Positions 33,673-44,344 of a DNA stretch of 64,000 bases are shown here, piece by piece (the stretch's first letter is position 1; each line of letters starts with the position of its first letter). Both the position numbers and the translations under genes were made by a program. Source of the DNA: Penicillium oxalicum (lineage: Eukaryota; Ascomycota; Eurotiomycetes; Eurotiales; Aspergillaceae); assembly GCF_001723175.1 (NCBI RefSeq), contig NC_064650.1, positions 4,154,001 through 4,218,000 on the forward strand, given 5' to 3'. The notes under the pieces were generated by a model that did not search any database, was not told the DNA's origin, and saw only the letters and a list, made by a program, of their open reading frames with translations.

Positions 33673-35769
33673 TCACGCAACAGTGGAGTTCACTGGGGTG
33701 TTCAGGAAGGATGGGCCTAATTTCGCCGCGGCGGATGTCTCCAAGGCCGCCACAGTTCCGTCAAAATTGGCGAACATCGCGGCGATGACGGATTCACCAC
33801 ACCCCCGTTCAGACTTCTGCTCGCTGGTCTCGGAACGCTTCTTGAAATGAACGCCCGGGGAGACCTTCACGCAGTTGTACTGTGACTGTGCGGCTCGAAG
33901 CTGACAGATTTCGCTTGATTTGCAGTCGCCGGTACAGGCCGAAACATCCCAGCCACGGCTCTTACGAGCGATATAGTCTTGAAAGACGGAGTCATTGGTC
34001 TCAAACAGGACGGTGAGGTTGTGCCAAAAGGCAGGCGTGAGCTCGGCCGCGCTGTCGGTCACTGGAGGACTGAGCAGTGGACCGTAGGTTTCCTTGGCTG
34101 AGTAGTATTTCTTCCATGTCGGCTTGGTCTGGTATGATGGGTCCGACATATCTGCAATGTACACGGTAAAGTCCAGGATCCCATAGGTCTCTGGATCGAT
34201 CGAATACACACGGAAGGTTGGGTTACCCGAAGTCGGGGTCAGGGCTGGCGCAATGTAGGACATCATCGTGGCAGTGTTTGCCGTTTGATCGGTGTAGTCT
34301 GAGTAGGCAATTTCGAACTCGTCCTTATGCGTGTGACCGTAGAAGGTCGCCGCAATAGTCGCATCGTATCTTTGAATGATTTGATCAAAGTAACTCGAAC
34401 CGTCATGGAAGGCGTCACCAGCGCCCATGGGCATGTGGCCAAGTAGCCAGACGCGCTCACCGGCGGTCTCGGCTGCGCTGAGCTCGCTGACAAGCCAAGC
34501 GAGCTGGCCATTGGGATCCGTCTGCATAGTGCGCTCATACAACCAGAAGTTTTCTTTGTAGTAGAAATTGGTGTTGAAGGAGATGATGCGCAGGTTCCCC
34601 TTTGGATACTTGACAGAATAGGAGCCATATTCGTCAGCGGTGCTGGCCGCTGCCGATCCGATCCATTGGCTCCAATCTGAGGAAAGCGTATCATAAGACC
34701 ACTGACTCGAGATCGTGGTGTCGATACTGGAAGGCGGAAACGAGTTGACGGGTGCAACGTCATGGTTGCCAATCACCCCGTAGACTTGCTCAAGGTACGA
34801 GGGCATCCGAGTCTTGTATGCATCATTCAAGTCATTTGTCACCTCAGTCTGGTTGACAAGCCACACGGCACCTTCGACAACATCGCCGGTGAAGATTGTG
34901 AAGGAGGCATCAGGCACGAGGCTTTGAATCGCCTCATACATACTCTCTTCCAATGTCACCGGTGAGTCACATTGATGGTTGCCGTACTGGCCCGCGGGGA
35001 ATCCAGTATTTCCCGGTGCATCATTCGCTGTGTATGGCCGACAGCAGATGTTCTTGGTGCAATTGTAACTATCAGATCAGATTAGCAAGAATGTCCCAAA
35101 GTGATGGGCATGGGTCGCCTCACTTGGCGCCTGTCTCATAGGAAAGGTCGACGTGGATGTCACTAATGTGAACGACTTGGATCGGGGACTTTCCACTGGC
35201 AGGTGGGCGTGTGGCCTTTGCTGGTTTCGCAGAGGGGAAGTTGACCGTGTACTCGGTGATGGCGGGATAGTCGCAGAGACCGAAGATCGTCGAGCAGAAG
35301 AGAGCCGCCGTCTTAGATGGAATCTGCATGCCCCGGAGGTCGTGGGCTAGAATGGGCCCTTCAGGGGCGATTGCACCGGCGCAGACATCCTTGTCTTCGA
35401 CCTGGGTCATCAAGTTCAGAACGGGTGGCTCGGTCCGAAGAAAGATAGGAATATACTCAGCTGTACTTACTTTGGCCAACGTACAAACTTCAGTAATCAC
35501 GTTCACAAAAGCATCATTTCCCAGATGAGCCACGGTCTGGAGAACCCCCAGGAGGGACTGCAATCGATGGTCAGATCATCTTCTCTTGATGATGAGTGAA
35601 AAGTCTGTCCGGTGCGTGTAAAGCCCACCTCGCAGGCGGAACAAGTCGCCAAATTCTTAATGTCCGATAAAATGTCACCCACGGTGTCTCTTTTGGCCAG
35701 AGTGCTGCTCTGAGCGCCAGCTACTTCCCCAAGAGACACAGCCAGGCAAAGCCAGCCAAGCAAACGCAT
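33673..35769 (-). CDS. Acid sphingomyelinase-like phosphodiesterase
   Basis: Four exons (35769-35629, 35557-35471, 35401-35124, 35068-33673) encode 633 aa. A signal peptide (MRLLGWLCLAVSLGEVAGA) is followed by a saposin-B domain (about residues 40-125) with conserved Cys residues (ATCSACES, EVCTLAK, DVCAG, ALFCSTIFGLCDY). The calcineurin-type metallophosphoesterase domain then shows all metal motifs: D-x-H in HISDIHVD, GDVV, GNHD, GHMPMGAG and GHTH. This saposin-plus-phosphoesterase layout defines acid sphingomyelinases, which split sphingomyelin-type phospholipids to ceramide and phosphocholine. In fungi, which lack much sphingomyelin, related secreted enzymes may act on other phosphosphingolipids or phosphodiesters. 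A spare Cys-rich segment (SACTGDCKSSEIC) lies near the C-terminus. The first ATG after a GTG-started frame is used because it opens the signal peptide. Confidence 0.92.
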
Positions 35770-37156
35770 CTTTCCAGGCACAGATGAAGATGCGGTAAGG
35801 AATAGTTTTTTTTTCTTTGGAAAGAAGACTACCTTCTCAGACCTCCACCGGCGGAACTCAAGTGCCTGATATAGTCAGTCGAGTCTTGTAAAAAAAGAAG
35901 AAAAAAATTGAGCGCTTGGCTTTTCAAAGCACAAAAGAAGACTTTTTCCTGTTCATCCCAGACCGATTTTACCCTTTCCGTCATCGAAGGCGTCGCTCAT
36001 CCTGCACGTTCTTGACCCACGGGTAATGACTGACTACCTCTACTGGAGGATCGCAGATGGCATCCGCTGGTGACTATTCTCAGAAGCTCTCTGCTTTATT
36101 GCTCTCGACAGACCAGAGACGTCAATTGGTGGATATTATCCTTTTAATCCAGTTCTGTGTCTGACTCTGCACCGGCTAGAGCGGCCAATTTCCCGCATGG
36201 TGCATTAGTTGGATGCTGGGGGTCAATCACTTTCCTGAAGGACTCGAGCTGACAGTAAACCCACGGAGCATTAACTCTTTTGATGAAAATCCCCATCGGC
36301 AACAGTCCCAAAGTGTTTAGTCTCCCCGCTAAGCATTTGCGATGGCGCTGACGCACAATCATAAGCTTTCCCGGGATCTGTACTCCGTTATCCTGCAGTT
36401 CCCTGGATTATTTCCAGTTTGATGTAGGTATCGAATGATGCGAATTGATTAGACCAATTGGTCGAAAATTTCCCGAGGTTGGATGATTCTAGAACGGGAC
36501 GGGGTTCGTTTGGACACCTCCTTCAATGCATTAGACAGATTCCTAAGCATAAAGAACGTGTCCCGTCTATCACCAACTAGGTTTTCTGCACACTCTGGGT
36601 TTGAAATTGGAGATAGTCCAGACTCTGCAGATCGAATTAGATGACTGGAAAGATGAGAGAGTTTTTCGTTACTCAAAATGTTCGATTGGAAACGCTCAAC
36701 ATCCATCCGACGATGCATCTCGCAAGCTATCTAAGCAAAAACACGGCAACATATAGTATCAGAGGTGAGACGTGGATGTTCGTAGGTCTCAACATATTTA
36801 TTCCATGCCTCTGAAGATCTCATCGGCCAGGAGCAAGAGTCAGGGTTTGCAGCTTGCTGAAGAGGATGGCTCAAAGCATGATGTACCACCGAGATACGGC
36901 GTGTCATAAATCAAAGCTCAATCAGGCCAAATTCTTTTTCGTATTGATTTTTGTTCACGGCACGGACAGTACTGACGGCTTCAACGGTCGGGCACGTGAT
37001 GGAAATAGCCAATTTTGCCTGAATGGGAAACCTCAGGATCCAGACTGCCTCACGTGACTACGCGCCGACAGACGCGTTCTACATGCACATCCCCCCCCGC
37101 TAGTCGACGCTTCAAGCTAGACAGCTCAGAGACAGCGACACAGTAGATGCGCCACT
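35770..37156. promoter_or_regulatory. Divergent upstream region of the sphingomyelinase-like gene and psf3
   Basis: About 1.4 kb between divergent starts. Near psf3 it carries CACGTG at 36993-36998, the palindrome TCACGTGA at 37050-37057 and an MCB box ACGCGT at 37072-37077. A T-rich/A-rich block at about 35810-35910 lies next to the sphingomyelinase-like gene. No gene is supported in between. Confidence 0.55.
37072..37077. promoter_or_regulatory. MCB box (ACGCGT) upstream of psf3
   Basis: ACGCGT, the MluI cell-cycle box bound by MBF-type factors in yeasts, lies 80-85 bp before the psf3 start codon. MBF controls S-phase genes, so the site fits a replication gene. Activity is not shown by sequence alone. 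Confidence 0.5.
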
Positions 37157-38029
37157 ATGTCATACTATGACATTGACTCCATCCTCACTGATGCGCAGGT
37201 AAATACTATTCCGTCCTGCAGGAATGTGAGGATCGGATCAGTCAGCCACATGCTAACAAACGTTATGTAGAAACTCCCCTGCACATTCGAGTTAGAAGTT
37301 CCAGGACTAGGAATCCTCGAAGGGAATCCGGGTGACGACGTGAGTTCTTCCGAGAGAAGGAACCTTCATGCGTGTGAAGTCTGATTTCGTCCAGATCAAA
37401 GCGGGGACCCGCATCGACCTACCATTATGGCTAGGTGAAATGCTTTCAATCGGGTAAGATGCGGCTTTCACGTCGAATGAAGCAAGCACGAATACGGACC
37501 CTGAATTGACTGCGGGGGTATCATGAGATAGTGCGCGATTAGGTACGTCTCGCCTAGTCACACTCGACATACCAGATGCGCTCGCAGAGCGAGTGATGAA
37601 TGCGCTCAAGGCCGATCCACGAACGGTTGATCTGCGCGCCTTGGCACCACACTTCTACACACTCAGTGAGCGGATACTTGAGATTTTTGAAGAAGAAGAG
37701 ATGGTCGACGTCTTGATCAACGTAAATATCTCGTTGTCTCACACCACTTAACCAAAGGATTTCCATTTTCGCTGACGAATAATGGCAGACTTTTAAGAAA
37801 CGGGCGGCAGAGATCTCCGACCATGCACACAATCCACGAGGTGCAGTTGGCGAAGGTGTGGAATTTCTACGTGGGCTGGATGAGACTGAAAGGCAATGTG
37901 AGTCATGTCATCTAAATAACGATCATGGATGAAGTGAATCAGATGGCTGACTGATTCCCAGTGTTCCGTGCGGCCCATGATCGGGCAAAACAGGTGCGGA
38001 TCTGGGCCGGAGAGGCGAAAAAGAAATGA
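37157..38029 (+). CDS. psf3: GINS complex subunit Psf3
   Basis: Six short exons (37157-37198, 37271-37339, 37395-37453, 37532-37721, 37789-37897, 37962-38029) encode 178 aa, the family's normal length. The spliced protein begins MSYYDIDSILTDAQKLPC, matching the Psf3 N-terminus, continues LEVPGLGILEGNPGDD, the conserved AGTRIDLPLWLGEML segment and GTSRLVTLDIPDALAERVM, and ends in a basic stretch. GINS (Sld5-Psf1-Psf2-Psf3) joins Cdc45 and Mcm2-7 to form the replicative helicase. The exon 4 acceptor must be GATAG at 37530-37531, not the later TTAG at 37541-37542, because only the first keeps frame and restores the conserved RLGTSRLV. No exon is longer than 190 nt, so the gene hides from open-frame searches. 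All exon phases join cleanly. Confidence 0.93.
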
Positions 38030-40632
38030 TGCAGCAGCTGGAGCAACAAAGTTGCCGGTGTTCAGTATATCGAGCGGTCGGTGTTCATCATCTAGAAGGG
38101 AATACACGGACATGGACTGAGCTGTGCTCGCCCATGGAAAAAGCCACGATCCGGAATCGACCAGCTATTTGACCAAAAGAAGCCATTTTCGTCCCTGTAC
38201 CAAGTTTAGTGCACTAATTATAGATGGAGTTTCATCTCACTGAGCGATACCGTGCTCTCGAAAACGCGAGTCTGACACTTGTAAATCAGCCGAAAGCCAA
38301 GGTCGAGTTGGCTTGAAAATCGTGCATTCAAATCTATTGGCTTTACTGAACTCCCTGAAAGGCATTAGGCAGTTTTCCTGGCATGGGCAATGTGGGTCCT
38401 GCGATGTGTACCAGGATAGTAGAGTACAGAACATACTTTAGTACAAAGCACCTGGACTAGAACTAGAGAGTATTTGAGAGCACATCCGAGTTCCTGACCT
38501 CCACATTGATGAAGATCCCGTCGTTGGTGGCTTGCCGATGAAAGCGAGGAACTGCCACATTCTGACACTGGGCTGATTTACTTTATCTGGGGAGGGTGTG
38601 TGTAATTTTGATTGGAAAGTTTTTTTTTTGGGAGGGTTGGCCAACTACGAGCCTCCTTGATCATCAACGAGGCTCGTAAGCGTCCATCCGGTTTGGAAGT
38701 CAGGCGAATGGGAGGGAAGCGGGTGTCTGAGACAGGTGTCTGGGGCCCTAACCAATCTGATTGATGAACTGCATCGCATCTGCACTCTTGAAACAGTCGA
38801 CAAACAGGCAGAACATTGATGGGACCGGCCCATGTAATTCCAGTTCTGTACAGTCAGTGGTCCGCTGAGTTAAGTTTCGATGAATTGAAGTCCCATTGAC
38901 TCGCACTTCATATAGCAGAGACCTTGCTTTCGCTCACCTGGATTTAAGCATATATATTGCACGTCGCTCACTGAGGATTGGATTGCAGCGAGGACAAGTT
39001 CAAGGGTCTCATCTATTAGTCGGTATCTGTGTCAGAGAGTATAGTGTCAGGGACAGATAGATATGCTAGGTAAGGTAGTTGTGCTGTTTTAGTGGGTACT
39101 GTGACTTTTGTTTGCCGCATGCTAAATCCGGGGTACATGCTGGAGGTGACTCGCAGGATGCTGGCTAGCGCCTGTCATCGGTGTGGTTACATTTTGGTTC
39201 TTAGCTATTTCTTATCCTCAGGCAGAGAAGCTAGGTACTATTGGGTTCAAATGACCCTTGGTGCACAAAGACCTGGAGTAAATACCAAGTCGCCCGTCCT
39301 GGTCTCTCCTTGGAAAGCTAGCATTTCTCTGGACATGCAGTCAGTACTACTGTAATAGACTCAGTATACATCTATTGCCCCTCGGAGGTGCCGGAGATAA
39401 AAGCAACGCAAAGACACCAATCATGACGCCCTGTTGGCCGCCCCACTTTTCATTCTTGAAACGGCATGATTTCCTCTTTGTGTGCAGTTTCTCATTCCTG
39501 GTCTCCTCAACCACAACAAAGGCAACCCACCGGTTTTCAACTGACAGGGAGGCCCCTGCAGGCTGCAGGTCAATAACCCGGCATTGGGGCCTTTGTTTCT
39601 TCCCCAAACTCCACATCCTGATCGATCTGAACTTGACCGAAGTTGATTTGCTCTCCACGACTCAATCCAGCCGTCTGAGCTTGACTGGTCACAACCACTG
39701 CAAACACGTTTCAAGTTTCTACACTCATCCGATCGACTCAACTGGCTTGTCTCCCTCTCATTTTGTGCGCCGATCCCTCTGATTTCGGTCCATGTACGGT
39801 GACAGCCCCGTTGGTCGTGTGCAATGAGCACACGTCAGATTTTGCATTGACTAGCAACATTACTAGTCTCGCCGACGGGAATCCATCATCGGGAGGGTCC
39901 GATCTCAAATCTAGATTCCACTCTTCGATTGGCGCTAGTGGCTCTAAATCGTGGATCATCCCCACTTTCATTACGTCGCGACGATCAAGCAAGACCGTCT
40001 CCCTACCATTTTTTCCCCCTCCTTCAATCGAGTTCTCCTCACATGGTGCAGTTGATCGTCCATGTCGCGGTAACCGGGCAACATCCGTTTCAAACTTTTC
40101 CGAGCACCTAGAACTTTGTCTTTAGACTGGCCCAATAGTAGCTAGGAGCTATACCGACCCCGACTGTCCATTTTCCCAGCGCAAGTGGGAATCCTACGGG
40201 ACTTCTATCGCATTGGCGCCATTTGACTTTTACAACGAGTCAGAAATTCGTTTGGCCAGAGACCAATTGACTGCATTTGGGCCGTCCCTTTGTGCCTGAT
40301 GCGCGTGATGATTGGCCATGGATCCACCGCGAAAAGATACTACACTTCAGAGGCATAGCCCGGCTGTGGCCGCTCGCTCGTCAAAGCCCAGAGACCCGGT
40401 CGATCACCTTCTTGACCTCACCCCCTCCATCCATGAGGCCTTGGAAACTCACACGGGTCGTATGTCGTCCGAAATTGGGTTCCATCTTGTTGAACAGTTG
40501 TCTCTCCGATAGTCACATGACAAGCCAGGCTAACGTCTGTTTCTAGCCAGGATTGAAAACTTTTCTCAATCTTCCAGGAGGGCGGGAAACCTGAATCACT
40601 CGCCGTTGTCTCGTGTCAAGGCTAAAGATAAG
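38030..40632. other. Long intergenic region between psf3 and the coiled-coil gene
   Basis: About 2.6 kb without a supported gene. It holds a perfect inverted repeat (38646-38678). The right side must hold the promoter of the coiled-coil protein gene. Open frames here are short and lack protein character. Confidence 0.45.
38646..38678. repeat. Perfect 10-bp inverted repeat with 13-nt loop
   Basis: The arms TACGAGCCTC (38646-38655) and GAGGCTCGTA (38669-38678) are exact reverse complements, with a 13-nt spacer that itself contains TTGATCA. It could form a stem-loop in RNA or be a binding site for a dimeric factor. It lies about 620 bp after the psf3 stop. Confidence 0.8.
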
Positions 40633-43495
40633 ATGTTTACGCCCCCACGAGCAGGGAGTGAGGCTTCTTGGCACAATGATCAATCCCCAACGCGCACCGA
40701 AGCCAGGACACCGTCACGTCAGTGTCGTAAGTCTCTCGGACTCCCTTCGACGTTCAATTAGCGATCATTAACTGACGCGGTGCCAAACTTGTCAGAGAAA
40801 AGAGAGAGCAGCACACCAACAGTGACCAACCCAGCTTCCTCACTTTTGCAGGATCTCCTCAAAGAACAGCGAGCAAATCGTCACTCACGAGGAACACTTG
40901 CCGAAGACTGGAATGAGCCCGGACCTCGAACACCGGACGGCTCACGCAGCCAGGAAGATTCTGCGTCAGACAGGGGGCGGAAAACCGGCGACATCATAGT
41001 CGGGGGCCAGCGACAGCCAAAGGAAATGGGAATTCGCGAGATGGACCAGGTGGGTCCTTTTTGAACTATACCCAGATCCGTGCACACAGTTGACTTTTCT
41101 GCTCCAACAGTACGTTTCCAAGATGAACAAGTTGAACTTCGATCTGAAGCTCGAAATTCACCACCGATCAGAGCAAATGAAGCAATTGCGGGAGAAGGTC
41201 CAGCGCATGGATGAAATGGAGGCCGAGCTCCTTCGCGTGCACGATCTCGAAGAACAAGTGCGCGCACTGCAAGATGTAGACAGAGAGAATCAGCGTCTTC
41301 GCGAACAGAATGAACTCTTGTGCCGTGAGCTCGACAAGCGGAATCTGGCGGTGACCGAAGCGGTACAACTCATTTGCCAACTCGAGGCCAAGCTTGACAG
41401 CCTGGAGTCAGAGCAGCGGACTCCTTTGAATTCGTCAAGCCGGCTGGTGCTGGATGGTCCTAATGCCTCGACACCAAAACAGCAAATCATGATAGAGATA
41501 CCGGAGCGAACCTCCTCTAAGCGAAAATCAGCCACGATGAACCGATCGATTCGTGCAAAATCTGCCGAGCTTCACCAGGTCACCAAAGCTCCATCATTTC
41601 TGCATGCCGGCCATCAAAGCACAGCGACGCTGCGCAGTCTCTACGCACCCGAGCACAACGGCTCCCTCTCAGCATTGAGCGCGCTCTCTCGGTCCGAAAG
41701 TCGGTGTACCTTGGAGCAGTCGCCTGACTCACCTCGCCTCAGCGTCTTGAGCGAATGCAGCGAGCTGTTACCCATCGCGGTACCTCCCAAGTGGGATGAG
41801 CATATTGAGACAAATGCACCCCACCGTCCAGCTTCATCTACAAGTAGCAGCGTGGATAGCTACACCCCCCCTTCCAAGCGCGAAGATAGCGATATGGATC
41901 AAATTGATCACTGGATCGATACTCAACCAGCTGCGTCTGACACGATAATTCGACGAAGACACAACCGAGCAGCGTACGCTACATCAAAGAGCGTGGAGCC
42001 AGAATTCGGCGGAGAGCTGTATTCGATCAAGCCTTCTCGAGGACGCCCAGCACTGGATGCACTTTTTGAGGGCGCAAGACTGCCCCCAACCCCCGATACT
42101 ATGAGTACAGCAGGCGCTCCCGGTCATAAAAGATCAGACGGCAGTATCGCAGCCAACCAAAGTCCTCGGCCAAGGCGGGATCACAAAGGCGTTGGGTCAT
42201 CCTTGGAACGGCATCGCTCTGCAGGTGAACTCATGTCCGGACAGAGCTTTACTAGAAGCGAAAGTTTGCGAACCATCTTTGGTGACACGCCACGCCTGGG
42301 GACCTTTAGCCCTTCTCCGACCTTCTTACCATACGTTAATACCACCAATGTGGTGGGCTCCCCTTTGGAATCTGATCGCCCACATCAAGAACCATTTACA
42401 ATACCCGACACCATCATTCGGCCCGCAAGGCAGCAAGATGTCATTTTCTCCACGGCGCCTCGTCAGGCTTCTAGCAAGAAACCTCGTCCCAAGTCATTTG
42501 GACCTGAATTTATGAAACATCCCCAGTGGGTACCAACGTCTTCTTCGCCTCCAGCGACACCGACCGACTGGATGGCAGCCGCGCAGCACGATTCCCTGCT
42601 ATTACCCCGGCGCAAGCTGCGAGACACTAACACACAACCACCAATTCGAGACGACGCAAGTATTGCGTCTGATCTATCGGAACCCGACGCTCCTGAAGTT
42701 CCAACCCTTGACATGAACGCCCTTGAGATTGTCGAAAACCCCATCTCGGAAGGCATCAAAAATCCGGAATCTCGCATGGACCCTGGCTTTATCCCCGATC
42801 ATCGACGCAGAATTAGCTTTAAGCCTCGCTTCTTCCAGCGTGCGTCCGCCAACAAGCGTTCGCAGGGGTCCCCAGCTTCCAATGAACCGCATACTACCGA
42901 CGATGTTGATGAAGATGGTGCGCCGTCACCTATCATTCCTAAAACGCGAACCCCTGTCGGAAACGCCCGCCGGAGGCCCGTATCACAAATCATCACCCGC
43001 TCGGCGGACACAACTCCCTATAGTCTATCAACAAACCAGCGCCTTGATGCGCCCCTGGAGCAAGACGCTCAAGTCCACCAGTCTTTGAACGAAACAAGGA
43101 ACAAAGCGGGACCCGTGAATGGCGCAGCTACCATCTCTGGTCGACCAACTACGTCACACAGCACGGAAACACGCAAGCGTCGTGGCTCCTTAAGCCTATT
43201 CGGATGGGTCAAGGGGATGACAGGTAAACGGTCTGAGCATGCATTGTCTCACAAGGCTGAAGAATCCAAAGGGGATGAAAACGCTTTTCCAAGTTCCGTC
43301 CCACAGAACCAGCCACCACGCACGCAGTCTCCTGACCCTGTTCCTGACCCTGTTCCTGTTCCCGTTCCTGTTCCCGTTCCTGTTCCCGTTCCTGTTCCCG
43401 TTCCCGATGAGTACTCGCTCACCAATCCCCCCTCGCAATGGGATGATCAAGGGCGCCAGCCGCGTTATGTGAGTCGGCATTCGCGGCGGATCTGA
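40633..43495 (+). CDS. Coiled-coil protein with centrosomin-like N-terminal motif
   Basis: Three exons (40633-40726, 40796-41049, 41111-43495) encode 910 aa. The first exon, beginning MFTPPRAGSEASWHND, was placed by its GTAAGT donor and the TTAACTGAC branch before the acceptor at 40795. Residues about 40-50 (PASSLLQDLLKEQRA) and a coiled coil at about 112-220 (YVSKMNKLNFDLKLEIHHRS then repeated E/L/R heptads) resemble the centrosomin motif-1 region found in proteins that recruit gamma-tubulin at microtubule-organising centres. The rest is Ser/Pro-rich and disordered, with a pure Val-Pro repeat near residues 857-882. A role at spindle-pole bodies or septal microtubule centres is an inference from that one region. 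A GTGAGT near the 3' end (about 43469) might be a donor, so the last few residues are uncertain. Confidence 0.75.
43332..43406 (+). repeat. Coding tandem repeat (Val-Pro)n
   Basis: Tandem 6/12-bp units of the CCTGTT/CCCGTT type inside the coiled-coil protein gene encode a run of alternating Val and Pro close to the C-terminus. The unit alternates synonymous Pro codons, giving a 12-bp period. Length polymorphism between strains is likely. Confidence 0.9.
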
Positions 43496-44344
43496 TTTGA
43501 TGCATTCCTCAGCGTCCAGATGGCCTTTCATTGTGTGCGGTTTATCCTCATTAAATCGAATTTTGGTGTACTCCACGGAATTTACGTCTTGAGGCCACCG
43601 TCGAGCGCCCGTTCGTGACATCTGTTTTTTGAGCTCCAGATTATCACTAGCGAACGACTCAGGCTTTGCGGAGGCGTTTTTACATGCAACCTTATTCGCA
43701 GTCATTCTGCTGGTTCGGAACGGCTTTTCTATATTCTTAATGTCTGATGATTTACTATAGTTCGAAAGAAAGCAGCGCTCCGTGACGCTCTGACAATTAG
43801 CCGACCTCATCCGCAATCAAGCCCAGTTTTATTGAAATCGTGAGAATGCGTTTGCCGTGCTTGATCAACATTCCATCGAACAGATAGCTTTTTGGTTGGG
43901 CTCCGTCTAAATGCCAAGCGGCCTTGGACTGAACCGGGATCAGAATGATTAAAAGTCATAATTGAGATTGCGCTTTGGTACTAGTTTAAAAGTTGCAACT
44001 GTATTGGGTGCATGTTGTAATCGGTAGGTCCACGGACCATTATTCTTCTTAATTGATTGCCTTTGATCGTAGACTTAATCCGTCTTGGAAGCCCTCTGCT
44101 CCAAGGATGCAAGGAAAATCTGACACGCCCGGCGCCGGAATCTGCTAAGATAGAATGAAATATCGCTTTCCCTCCTCCCGCCCCTTTTCTGGCCATATAA
44201 TAGACGCGTGAACGTGCAGTCGGTGCAATCCATCAGATCTCCCCGACATGTCAATTCACGAGGAAAGGAAGAAAATAATAATGGGCATAATAATAATACA
44301 AATAATAGAATACAGGGGGAAAAAGATAAAGAATAAAAAAAACA
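43496..44344. other. Convergent 3' intergenic region
   Basis: About 850 bp between the stop codons of the coiled-coil gene and the F-box gene. It becomes A-rich near 44260-44340 on the plus strand, fitting a 3' UTR of the minus-strand gene. No gene is seen. Confidence 0.5.
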
